This document shows, one piece after another, positions 33,451-44,320 of a DNA stretch of 64,000 bases. Positions within the stretch are counted from its first letter, which is position 1; each line of letters starts with the position of its first letter. The stretch is from Symsagittifera roscoffensis (Eukaryota > Xenacoelomorpha > Acoela > Convolutidae): positions 56,328,467-56,392,466 of the forward strand of contig NC_087068.1 of NCBI RefSeq assembly GCF_963678635.1, in the 5' to 3' direction. The notes under the pieces were generated by a model. It saw only the letters and a program-made list of their open reading frames with translations. It did no database searches and was not told the DNA's origin. The translations under genes were made by a program, and so were the position numbers.

Positions 33451-35220
33451 TTAATGGGCTGTGATTGGTATTTTAGTTTCACCATTTAGTCCATAGTCTT
33501 CAGCCTTGAAGCAATTTTCAGTCCTTCTTTTTGGCAACAAGCTTCCTTCCAGCTTCAAAAACTGAAACAAAATATTATTTTCATAACCCGGGCCGAGATC
33601 GGGAACTTATGCTGCTTCAATCACGACCCAAATTGGGTATGTTGAGACCATTGCGACCCAAAATGGTTAAGTTAACTGATAATTCAATAATCTTCTTACC
33701 TCTAAACTGCAGCATTCGAGGTAAGTCAAGCATAATGGCGTCAATTTTGGACAGAAACTGAGGTCCAAAAATTTCAAAAAGATGGAACTTCTTGTCAACT
33801 GCTCAATTCCACAGTCCGAAATAAGAATTAAGTCGGATGCCAGAACCGAGTTTAAAGTCGACCCGAAAGTCTCCGAGATGATCTTCAATGACTTATCTGT
33901 AATGTGTTCGCATGCGCTGATGTTCAAACACTTCAGATCTTTGGTCTTTCCTTGGGAAAAGTAACTAAATCCCTGGTCTGTTAGTCTGATGCATTTACTG
34001 ACGTCTAGGGATTTGAGGTAGGTCAGTTTTCCGATCGATACCATACTAAGATCTGTTAGATTGACACATCCGGATAAAACTAAATTCGTGAGGTTTGAAG
34101 ACATAGTGATTGCGTATCGGAATCCTTGGTCAGTTATTGAAACCTAGAAAACAAAAAAGTTTTATTCATTTGGTTCCTTGCTAAAAAGTGAACTTAATTG
34201 TCAGTTTTTTAAGGGTAGGATTGAACTTATGAACTGCTCGATTTAATTCATCGCCGACCAAACGGCCCCCAAATAAACAAATTGAGCTCATTGACATTAG
34301 TTTTGGAATCGAAAATCTTTTTTCCTTTGTGCTTTTAGTTTGAATTATTACTAAATTACAGGTCTTTGAACGACATATTTCATAAGAGTGTCCCAACAAA
34401 CCGAGAGAGAAATACCAAATTTATTGTTGCAAAAAGTCTGGAATTTTGATGATTCATCGCCTTAACAATCATTGATAGTCAAGAAACGCGTTGAGATTAA
34501 AATGTACAATAGGTCTAAAAAGTATAAGAAGTGACTCCACGGACAGACCTGATTGCGCAATGTAACAGCTTCGAAGCTTGAAAGATCGAATCCAAACTGC
34601 AGCCTGAAAAGCATACAATCTTTAAGCAAGACATCTGCAGTTCTTTTATGAGACTTCTGCATATTGGAGACTCGATGTCTGGTGGAACCCAATACAGCTT
34701 TCCGATTTTCGATGGATCCCATTGCAGCTCTTCGACTGTCGTTGGATCCACTTGAAGCCATGTTGAGCCACCTAAAATTGCAATCATTATTAACTTGTTT
34801 TTAAAATTAAAATGATGCAGAATTGACTGTCCTGAAATTGTTTTTGACTAAACTGAGTTAACTGTTAATTTTAATTAATATAAAACAGACAGAATTATAT
34901 TTAAAGAGCAAAACTCTAAGACAGCTTCCAATCATTTCCGCATGCTAACTTGAGGTTTAGGCGACTCTGAGAGATAATTCTGGCTGAAAATTCGGCTCCA
35001 ATTTTTTTAAATTATGTCATTTGCTATTCTTAAATTAAATCTGTCTATGTAGAATTTTTGAAACTCGTTTTTACCTGTATTTGTTTTCCTGGAAGCAGCA
35101 GAGAACTATGTTGTTCCAAGAACGACTTACAAGTCTAACGGAACTACACAGTTCTATTAGGTTGATGTACTCGAATATACTCAGCCATAGTTCCTGCGGT
35201 AGATAGCGATGATGACTCAT
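33451..35220 (-). CDS. F-box/leucine-rich-repeat protein, four exons, complete
   Basis: Exons: 35220-35075, 34771-34549, 34143-33700 and 33561-33451 (stop TAA). All three introns are GT...AG and the phases agree (2, 0, 0), giving 307 residues. Exon 1 is an F-box: LPQELWLSIFEYI then LCSSVRLVSRSWNNIVL (residues 7-40). Residues 50-100 are a low-similarity Ser/Arg-rich linker. Residues 110-280 are cysteine-containing LRRs with repeated LTNLVLSGCVNLTD, LKSLDVSKCIRLTD, LKCLNISACEHITD and LKFLDLSFCPKLT. F-box proteins of this FBXL type are substrate receptors of SCF ubiquitin ligases, the F-box binding SKP1. AATAAA on the minus strand at about 33377 is a likely polyadenylation signal. It is short for an FBXL protein, with about 6 LRRs. 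Confidence 0.9.
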
Positions 35221-36058
35221 TTGCAATTTTCGAGTTTTTAGCTGTTAGCCGGTGTTTTTTTTTGAGAAATTAAGTTTTCGCTTTTCTTGTTTCAGTTAAA
35301 TTGAATTTAGTTAAACTGAAGAGAGTGTTTATTTTGAAGTAAATTACCAACAAACTGGCCAGCGTTTTTATCGATAGCCAATCTCAATAATAAAACCGCT
35401 ACTTATAATCGAAGTAAATAACACAAAAAAAACTTGCAAAACAAAAGTAATAACAAGTGTCAAAGCAAACTATCTTATGAACTGCTGAACATAAATTGTA
35501 AGTGCGGCTGAGCGAAAATGACAAGTACAGTTTAATGACAATTCAGCATCTAAATAACCATTCGAAAGCTGACAATCAAATTGAAGCTTTTTGCTAACAT
35601 TGTTATGCAAAGTGCCCCATACGGAGTTCAAACAATGAAAAAGAGTTATGACTGACCGGAGATAGTTTTTTAAACAATGGAGTTGTTGTTTGAAAGCTCT
35701 GCAAGGCAGCAAATGTCTCTAATTTAACGGATAATTATAAAAAAAAATAACTGAAAAGTTAGAAAAAAAAACATCAGAAAGTATTAAAAAAGTGCTTGGT
35801 TTTTTCAAGCTTTTGAACAGCGCGCGGGCATTTAAGATCACTTGAAACTTGTACAACAGTATTGTGTAAGTACTTAGCCCAATGCTGGTCTTAGTTTTAT
35901 TCTCATATCTTTGGGCTGCATAATATGATAAAAATTCTGAAAAATGGGGTTAGGCTGAGTATATAACTTTTTGTGGATAATTCTATGGTTGATTGCAAAC
36001 TAGTCATTCTTGCATCAATTTTTTTGCGGTTGGTATAAATTTTTTACAATCAGATATC
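35221..36058. other. 5' flank of F-box gene; nothing else
   Basis: AT-rich. The 80-residue minus-strand frame at 35470-35712 has no family features. About 36020-36058 (TTTTTTGCGGTTGGTATAAA then TTTACAATCAGATATC) recurs diverged at 42046-42085, on the far side of gypsy copy 2. Confidence 0.4.
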
Positions 36059-36184
36059 TGTCATAGTGATTAAACTAGCTCACTCATCGTATCTTGTTAT
36101 GTTCGTTACGCCATCTGTCAATCAATTAACCTTACACCGGTACTAGACACTATTGACAGGTACTAACCATCGGAGCGCTTTGCA
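36059..36184 (+). repeat. 5' LTR of gypsy copy 2
   Basis: Starts TGTCATAGTGATTAAACTAG and ends GGAGCGCTTTGCA. About 84% identical to the 3' LTR, so the insertion is old. Very short for a gypsy LTR. Confidence 0.9.
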
Positions 36185-36189
36185 CGGAA

Positions 36190-37258
36190 CCACCAATGCT
36201 GTGGGAACTTCGGGTTAACCGCTTCCAGTGGGGGATGGTAGCAAAACACGCAATAAATCCGAAATTTTTTACTTTGCAAGTACTCTTGACGCGACCCAAA
36301 TCGCTGCTTTACCTGCGGATGTGGATGGGAAACCACGATTGGAATCGGGACAAACATTGATATCCAACTTATATTTGTGCCTCGGAGAAAAAGGGCACGA
36401 TGACTTAAACAAGTGGAAACCTCATTTGGACTTGGCGGCTACGAGATATCCACGGGTGCTGAACGCGATGGAAGGGTAATTCAGGAAAGAACGGAATGAG
36501 ACATACGAGGTATTTCAACTATTGTCACGCAAGCAACGCATTGGTTAGTCCTTGGAAAAGTTTCACTCCGTCCTTAGTGGGCTTGCAGCGAGGTCTTCCT
36601 TCGGAACGCTGGACTCCAGGATACTCAGGGATGTATTTAATGTAACTATGACCAACAGGGAGGCCCAAAATGAGCTATGTCGAGCAACAAAAACGCCGGA
36701 AGAAGTATATCGCAGCGCCCTACCTTAGGAGAGGGGCGACAAATGCGCAAAAACGTACGTATCGACATCCGGAGGATCAGGCGGGACAAGTAAACTGACG
36801 GCAGGAGGGCTCCAGATTAAAACGAAACCGTTGGGTATAATCAGAGGTGGATATCATAAGAATAACCGAAGGCGCGGGCGCGGACAGATCCAAGGGAGGA
36901 GAGAATTCCGAGGGGGAGTAAAAGCGAACGATCGGAGATGTTACAATTGTGACAATCCATGTTTCACTTAGGAACATATGAGCGAGTGTCCCGCAAAAAG
37001 AACGAACTGTAATTTCTGCAAGAAGGTGGGCCGTTTTGAACGGACATGCGAAGTTAAACGTGGAAACCGAGGACGACAATCGGTCGGAATGATTCATGGA
37101 CAGGAGGAAGGCATTGAAGATAACATGTCGCAAAACGAGAGTTTGGGAGGATGGGTAAGTACACCGACACCTCCACGGCAACAGCATTCGTGGGATTCAG
37201 ACAGTTTTGGGGATTATCCAGATAAATCGATTAGATCGAAAAATAAAACAGAATGACG
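36190..37258 (+). pseudogene. gag/zinc-knuckle region of gypsy copy 2
   Basis: The gag core (frame at 36228-36479) shares ALPADVDGKPRLESGQTLIS and LYLCLGEKG with copy 3, and ends in a stop after ALNAMEG-like sequence. The two cysteine clusters at about 36939-37053 are CYNC...CPAKRTNC and CNFCKKVGRFERTC. In the second, the zinc-binding histidine is arginine, so the knuckle is broken. Several stops and frameshifts. Confidence 0.85.
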
Positions 37259-38126
37259 AGTCGCAGGCGCTAAATTACCAATTGCAATAAACAGCAAAAA
37301 GAAAAGTGTATGGATCAAAGGCGGTTCCCCAATTTCTATCTTTACGATCGGAGAACTGAAGAAAAAAATGGGCGCCGCAGGATTCAACCTATGTGATTTG
37401 ACACCGGAGGACCAGGATTACCGAGATTATGGAAAATACCCGCTAAGCTTACTGGGGACCATGAAAGTGCAGCTGGCATCGAACGGCTGGAAGATGACAG
37501 CGTTCATCAAAGTGATTGGAGGAAACCACCCATCAATAGTCGTTCGAGACTTGACGGCTGAATTGGGGCTCCAGTTACTTCAGAAGACAACAGGGTAGCA
37601 GGTGATGGCAATTCAGTAGGAAAATGGCGAGGGAGATAACCAAATGGACCAATAGCAGGACTATTTTAGAAAGCAGTTTTCAAATCGTTTTACACGGGTC
37701 GATAAAATCCGGAAATATAGGGTGGACGCAGAATTTGTTAATTCTCTCCTACCTATTCAACAAAAGGGTAGACGCGTACCAATAACGTTACAAGAGAAAT
37801 TAGATGGGGAAATATCCAAATTGTTACACCAGGGGCATATAGAAAAACTCGAGGAGTGTTCGGACCGGTACTTTGTCTCTCCAATAATGGTTACGGTAAA
37901 GAAAGACGGTTCAGTAAAGTTAGCACTTGAGGCTCGTGAACTAAATAAACAAGTTCATAAAAACAAATATCAGATGCCTAATATCGGGGAACTCATGGAC
38001 ACTGTCGGTCAAACGATTAGCGAATATAAATCTGCGGATATTTATTTTTCAACTATGGACTTAACGTACGCCTATGGTCAACTGACATTCAGCCCGGAAA
38101 CTAGCGTTCAATGTATGTTTTGTTAA
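37259..38126 (+). pseudogene. Protease and RT N-terminus of gypsy copy 2
   Basis: The protease active site reads IKGGSPISIFTIGEL; the catalytic D-S-G is replaced by K-G-G. The frame at 37722-38126 is RT fingers/palm: KGRRVPITLQEKLDGEI, LARELNKQ-type KLALEARELNKQ and FSTMDLTYAYGQL (first catalytic D). It ends at 38124 by frameshift. Inactive. Confidence 0.85.
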
Positions 38127-39190
38127 TCGGGGGAAAGTCGACGGGAACGTATCAGTTCAAAACCGTTTTCTACGGTTTAACTACTATGCCGGCAAAAATC
38201 AAAGAGTGATGGATTTCATTTTGTCGGAATTTTGACAGGCACACGGATTCATTGTTGATACTTAATTACAACAAAAAGATCCGAAATAGAACACTTCTCA
38301 ACAGTCGAAAAAATACTCAAAAAGCTAGACAAAGAAAACCTGGCGTTAAAATTGTCAAAAAGCTAGTTTGCACAACATGAATGTGAATGGCTCGGGCATT
38401 AAATCGGCGCAACAAGCATCACCCTTTTAGTTCGGAAAATGGCAACAATCGACGCACTTAAACCGCCGCGCCCACTGTCGCAACTTAGATCTTTCATGGG
38501 ATCGATCCACAGTTTGCATAAGTATATGCCGGCGCTTGCAGAATCTTTGGCGCCGCTACACCCAGTACTTAATCGGAAAAACTAATACGTATGGACACCA
38601 GAATGCCAGGCGGAATTTGAGAACCAAAAAACCATGTAGCAAACATTGTGGAACTAAAACATTTTGACGTCCTCAAGGATAATCGAATAGTATGTTACGC
38701 GAGCCATAACGGATTGGGAGCCGTATTAGAGCAACTCGGCTCTGAAGGGTGGTGGCCGATCTCATTCGCGTCGCGTTATCTGAATGACGCTAAAAAGCGT
38801 TCAACAAACTAACTGGAACTGCTAGCGGTAGTGTGGGGAGCGGAATATTTCCGGAATTATGTACTGGGATGGACTTTTCTAGTTATCTTTGACCATAAGG
38901 CGCTGGTATCGTTGTTAATTGGTAAAAATAAGGAAGAAGAAATAATGTTCAGCTGTTTAACAAACAAGATGGTTAGACAGATCAATTCCATTTGATATCC
39001 GCGTGGAACATAAAACGGTGGCTGAAATCCACTTGGCAAATTACTTATCCAGAAATCTAAACAGTTCAGCTAAGCCAGTTTCAAGTTATGAGAGTATGTT
39101 CACCGTGACGAAAATACATGCAATTCGTGAAACCTTCGGATTTGTAAAAACTGATTTAACGGAAATAAAACATCAGTTTGACTCAACTTA
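38127..39190 (+). pseudogene. RT C-terminus and RNase H of gypsy copy 2
   Basis: The RT palm continues out of frame (FYGLTTMPAKI). The FIDD motif of copy 3 reads as IVDT followed by a stop. RNase H keeps ASHNGLGAVLEQLGSEGW, FASRYLND and LLAVVWGAEYFRNYVLG, but the first catalytic D is Y (CYASHNG) and many frames break. Then comes HLANYLSRN, the end of RNase H. Confidence 0.8.
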
Positions 39191-39332
39191 ACAGGTCTTA
39201 ACCAATAAGGACGTAATATGCAAATTTTGTACAAGAAAATGACCGCTAAGGGCGATGTAGCATAATAAAGCAATTCAGCCAATCAAAATGCAGATATTTG
39301 CTTTCGCCAACGTGACAAAAACTTAAAAATAA

Positions 39333-40378
39333 TTGAAGCTAATTATTAACTTGAAAGACGGCAGTGAGTTATTTGAAATACATTCAAACAACAGAGAGAA
39401 GACAATTAGAAAGATCGAGAAATTTTTGGAGAAGCATCCGAGTATTGATACAAGTGAAAGTGAAGACAATGAAGTGGAGGAGCTTGAAGGAGAAACACAA
39501 TTGCAGGCGATAACTACAGAAACTACAACAACCAAAAAGAATACGGTGCTATCCGTACCTTCGACATTCAAAGGTGAAATTTTCTCTGCGGTGGACCCGA
39601 AAAATTGCATCATGTCGATAGTCCTTTGTAGCTGTAAGGTAGTCAAGAAGAATACCGCTCTTCCGGAATTATTTAACTCAAGATTCATCGAGTCACAATA
39701 CGGCTTAGACCCACAACTACAAGCTGTTTGCGAAATGGTGAAAGCAAAGGATCCGGAAATTCAACAAAAGGTGCACAATATGAGTCGTTACTACTAACAG
39801 TTTGTTTGCGATTTTACGTACGCGATATCGTTGAATGGATGAACGATAAACTAGTCCTACCTAATAACCTCCACAAAGCCATAAATAACAGCCTACACTA
39901 CTATCATCAGCGAAAGACAAACATTTTCATGGCCGCTAAAAACATCTGGTTCCCTTGCATATACCGAAACCTTGCGGCGATGGCAGAAAACTGCAGGGAG
40001 TGCACCGCAGCTGGTAGGAATTTTGAAACTATTTGTAGCAAGTGAGATTTAGGTACTATTTCAGAACCAAAGGAACCGTTGCAGTTAGACTTCTGGGGAC
40101 CTATTAATTACTTAAGAGAGTCTAAAAAGTACGTTAATGCAGCTGTCGATCGATTCTCGCGCTGGCCATCGGCAATGGTATGTGGACCGAACTGCTCCGA
40201 TAAAATTCTAAATTTCCTTAAGTCATATATAACCAATGACGGAGTGCCGAGAAAAGTTCACGTGGATCGAGGAACTAACTTTATGTCAAAGGAGGTAAAA
40301 GCTTTTTGTAACAACAAAAGGATAGAAATAATACAATCCCCAGTAAACGACCATCGAGCAACTGGGTGTGTCGAATGA
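39333..40378 (+). pseudogene. Linker and integrase of gypsy copy 2
   Basis: 39333-39797 is the acidic Thr/Glu-rich linker plus ALPELFNSRFIESQYG. The integrase zinc-binding HHCC region (HYYHQRK, then CRECTAAG) follows. 40079-40378 is the integrase core with all three catalytic acids: QLDFWG, HVDRGTNF and GCVE, after which a stop follows at once. The core is thus better kept here than in copy 3, where the second D is V. Confidence 0.85.
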
Positions 40379-41488
40379 ACGCTTGGCAGCCTAAAATACT
40401 CCGTTCTAACGTTTGCGCGCGATGAAAAACCGGGACCACTGGAGAAAAAGCTCGAAAGGGCCCTCGGAGCGTTACGATTTCGGAACAATTCAACACTCGA
40501 ATTCTTACCTTTTACAGCTCACCACGGTCGGGAGGCAAACACAGTATTAAGTAATCTAACAAAAAGCCATCACTAAGAATTCTAAACTGGACAAACTTAA
40601 TCAAATCTAAGTCTGCCTGTTTAGAGAAATGCCGAATCCAGCGGACACCAATTGGGGGATCAGATCGGATTCCGAGAACGGAAACAGAACGCGCAACCAT
40701 CCTATCACCTTACCTGACCACCAGGCGCTCAATCAGGAACATGAGCCATCGGCGAGGGTACCGGCCGAAACAATCATGACCGCGGGACCGGGCAGTTTAT
40801 TAACAGACGGGCGATAAAAACCTTAAAAGGTATAAACTACTCAGTTGTAAAATAATCGCCGAAAGCACACATACATTAAAAATGAGTAGCCTTCTTAGGA
40901 AATCTGGGGTCGCGATCAAGAAGACTACTGCTACATCTGAAAACTAGCGGGGAAAAAATGCCCAAACTACCGACTCCACAGGAGTTAGGAAGGAAATTGA
41001 CTGCCAAAGGCTCGAGCCATGGAGTTTCAATTACAGGAAGAAGATTCGAACCGGCAAACAAAACGGAGTCGGACGAGGACGGTTACCAGCCGTTGCTATC
41101 CAGACGAACGGCGGGCAAAATTCCGACGGTGACTTTGCCACCAGTGGAACAGGAAATCCTTGAGGCGAGGGGTCGAACGACAGGACCAGCGGTTGAGAGC
41201 GAGGGCGAAACGTATAGCGGACACGGAGAGAGCGAAGGCGAAAAGCAAGACACGGGCGATGAGACTTCCCGATCGATAAAGGAACCAGCGGCGGATGAGA
41301 TATTCGACAATCAAAATGCACCTGCGGTGCAACGAGTGCGCCTTCGGCAAAAACCGGTGGAACGATCAAGCAAGATAAAAAACGTTTGGTATCATATTCA
41401 AGCCAAGACTCAAAAAGTAGTTTTGGCGATACGTCCTCACGCAGAAGTGGAAGAAAACGTACGACGGTTAGTAAAATGGGAGGAGTAA
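40379..41488 (+). pseudogene. Integrase tail and acidic C-terminal extension of gypsy copy 2
   Basis: The 176-residue frame at 40958-41488 corresponds to the 192-residue frame at 58875-59453 of copy 3 by position and by charged, Glu/Ser/Thr-rich composition. It has no signal peptide or membrane segment and ends 325 bp before the 3' LTR. In copy 3 the region runs on from the integrase frame after one frameshift, so it is the pol C-terminus, not an env gene. Confidence 0.6.
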
Positions 41489-41813
41489 AGATTGATCACC
41501 TATCAAAAGGAATGGAGAAAAAGTAACGAAAAGAGAAACTAAATTGGAGTAATCCAGGGAGATGGCTGACCGGATCAGTCAAACACTCAAAAAGTTTAGT
41601 TGCAAATTAAAATCAAAACAATCTGAGTCCTTAAAATTCATTCTTTAAACTAAAACATTCTGAGTACTTAAATTTCGTTCCTAATTCATTAAATTTCATT
41701 AACATATTAAACCAAAACATTCTGACTTTTCAAAATTCTTTTACTAAACCCAATTCTGAGTACTAAAATTTCTTTCATTATACCTATACAACTTCATTTC
41801 ATAAAAAGAGGAA

Positions 41814-41940
41814 TGTCATAGTAATTAAACAAGCTCACTCATCGTGTCTTGTTTTGTTCGTTAAATCATCTGTCAAGCAATTAACCTTACATCGGTGCTA
41901 GACACAATTGACAGGTACTAAACTTCAGAGCGCTTTGCCA
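41814..41940 (+). repeat. 3' LTR of gypsy copy 2
   Basis: Starts TGTCATAGTAATTAAACAAG and ends AGAGCGCTTTGCCA; preceded by the polypurine tract AAAAAGAGGAA. Confidence 0.9.
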
Positions 41941-42503
41941 CCTTTGGTAAATTCTTGATTTTGTTGTCGCTTATGATCTTGATTGAATACATTTGTTTAT
42001 TCAGATCGGAATTTAACATTACCAAAATACCATCTTCAACAAAATTTTTGCGGTTTGATATAAAGATTTTACAATCAGATATCATAAAAGCTAAAACGCG
42101 AGAAATAAATAAAAGGAAGAAAACTTCGAACAGGTTGCAAGTAGTTGGAAAAACTGAAATCAGAGGAATCCATTGTAAAACATTTTTCATCATCTGATAT
42201 CATACCCTCTTTTTGATTTTATTTTTGTGAATTGGGCAACTTTTGTTTGTCATATAATACAGAAAAAGAACATGAGTTAATTATCATTTCCAATCCCGGA
42301 GAAGTCATAAGAAACATAAAAATCGAATGATACAATTGAAATTTAGAACCTTATTTTATGTTATTATAACGGTGTACCCTGATTGTTTTGATACATTGAT
42401 CAATTATTTTCGCACAAGATTTATGCTCGTTTTTTTTCTAAGTGATATTGATTATCAAATTGCTCCGCAGGATTTAAAATAAGTTGGCCCTCCAAAACGG
42501 TAA
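41941..42503. other. No gene; duplicated flank of gypsy copy 2
   Basis: 42046-42085 repeats, diverged, the sequence found immediately left of the 5' LTR. The frames at 41918-42197 on both strands overlap and show no family features. Confidence 0.4.
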
Positions 42504-42511
42504 TGGAACTC

Positions 42512-42722
42512 GAATCAAGTTAACACCCCCCCCCCCCCACCAACCCAAATAGACCAAGTTAAGATCCCCCAGCGCTGAATTTAAATTAAAAATTAAACTT
42601 GTTAAGCGCTGCATGTAAAATGCTCGATTCTGATTGGCTGAAAATTCCCAACTGAGAACCAAGTTAACATCATCCCCCCTAAACGTGGTGTTTAGGGGGG
42701 GGGGATGTTAACTTGGTCCTGG
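42512..42722 (+). mobile_element. CAAGTTAAC-ended MITE, copy b
   Basis: Ends AATCAAGTTAACACCCCCCC and, read inward, AGGACCAAGTTAACATCCCC. Near its right end a further hairpin is formed by ACCAAGTTAACATCATCCCC and GGGGGATGTTAACTTGGT around AAACGTGGTGTTT. The interior (TAAGCGCTGCATGTAAAATG, TGATTGGCTGAAAA) is shared with copies a and c. Confidence 0.8.
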
Positions 42723-44320
42723 AACTCTCTTGCATAGCTGAAGTTATATCTATTCAGGGCGACAAAAAATAAATCATCCTCAAGTGATGTCAGGCAAGCA
42801 TGCCAAACGATGCAACGAATCAAATCATTTTTTTCTTGAAGGCTTCAGAAAAAGGATGCTGCGCTTTCAAACAATTGCTTACCATCGAAAAATGGAATCT
42901 TTTAACAAATCCCCCTTTTGCAAGGGGAAAGATTCGTTATTAGGTACAGAACTCACATATGCTTAACCATTGAAGTATTTTTATAGGGGTGACAAATCGT
43001 TCCTAGATACCAAAGGTTGAGATAGTTAGACAAATCCAAAGATTGCAACAATTATGAAGAAAAAATGCTCGCATCAGGGCAAAACTTGAACTCTCCGACT
43101 GTATTTAAATTTCTTTGTAGTAACTTGAAATAAATATTTGATGAAATTCTGAAAAATGTTTTAGTTTTGAAAATCATCCCACACACGCTGTGTTAAATAC
43201 AAAGTGATAATCATTGCATATAGCTAAGTTTTTAATAGCCCGAGGAGCATGCCCCAATTTAATTTGGAACTAATTCTAAATCTCCGCTCACGCTCAAGCT
43301 TACACAATACGGACAAAATTTTTTCTTGGGTATCGTGTTCGCTCTAAATTCGGATTAAAAACAAAATTTCGGGTTTGAAAATTAATGTTGCTCGGCCCAA
43401 AAAAGTAAATTTCATTCAATGTTGGAATCGAAATAAACTAATTTTTTTGGCATAGTGATCGTTTATTTACAGTAGGCCAAAATCGTTGAAATCAGTTGTA
43501 TATCAATTTTTACAATTTTAGATTTTACCAAATTAAAAAAAGGCAATCACTTTTCATGCAATAAATTTTCATGCTGTTAAGAATCTCTTGAAATTGATTT
43601 CAAAAGATCTTAATATTAGTTTTGTCGTTGTGGAAATAGATGCAACTGACTCAAATTAAAACTGAAAACGGCGCTTTGAACAAAAAAACTCGTAAAGCTT
43701 AATATGATTTAGTTTACTTTAGCCAACTCTTAGTTTTTAAATTTTAGGCATCTAAAAAAACTTGCTGTTTGACTCCAATTTTAAATTTTTCAGAGAAAAA
43801 GATCCAATTGTTGCTTGATTCTAGTTTTTTTCAAACTCCAATGAGGAAAAATTTATAACTTCAGCCATCAAAAAATTATTTTAACATGAGAACCTTTGGC
43901 GCAAAAACACCAGTTATAAAACATTGAATTTTATCAAAAAACTTCAAGTTATAGATTTAAGAACCAAAACGTTAAATGAAAGAACTATCGAAGTCATTCT
44001 CTTAAAGTTTTTATGAGGACTAGATTTTCAGCATGGTGGTATTTAAACCAGCCGAAGTATAAACCAGCCGAGGTATCAACCAGCCGAAAATACGCAAGTG
44101 TTCTATAAATTTTAAGCAACAATTACGTAACAGTTATGAAAGTCAAGCAAATTTCGTCAAATGATGCAATTTTTCTGCTGGCTTATTTACTCTGCGCATT
44201 TTTGTATTTATACTTCGACTGGTTTATTAACCTCCTTTGAGCATAGTTGTCAAATGAGTTTTAATGTTACAAGATGATCTTGGTGCTAATCTTTAACGCT
44301 ATCTTTAACCTATAGATTTC
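42723..44320. other. Nothing recognised
   Basis: AT-rich spacer. About 43070-43100 is an inverted fragment of the repeat at 5990. About 44050-44090 has three ACCAGCCGAAGTAT-like words in tandem, with an inverted one at about 44215. No gene. Confidence 0.4.

Larger units (their letters stand above)
36059..41940 (+). mobile_element. Ty3/gypsy element (copy 2), full length, decayed
   Basis: 5' LTR 36059-36184 and 3' LTR 41814-41940 (126 and 127 bp, TG...CA ends) bracket gag, protease, RT, RNase H, integrase and a C-terminal extension, all in pieces. AAAAAGAGGAA just before the 3' LTR is the polypurine tract. Gag starts almost at the LTR edge: the leader seen in copy 3 is missing. No 4-6 bp target duplication flanks it. 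Same family as copy 3, clearly older. Confidence 0.9.

Noticed and set aside
34181-34399. 72-residue minus-strand frame inside the F-box gene
   Set aside because: It starts at a TTG, is closed upstream by a stop, and lies in the intron between exons 2 and 3, whose phases already agree.
34462-34787. Separate start codon at 34761 for an LRR protein
   Set aside because: Splice phase links this exon in frame to an upstream F-box exon starting at 35220, which explains the protein better.
35470-35712. 80-residue minus-strand frame with several cysteines
   Set aside because: No recognisable family, splice partner or conserved copy; could be chance.
42474-42662. 62-residue frame with a Gly run
   Set aside because: It overlaps the MITE and the Gly run is its C/G homopolymer.
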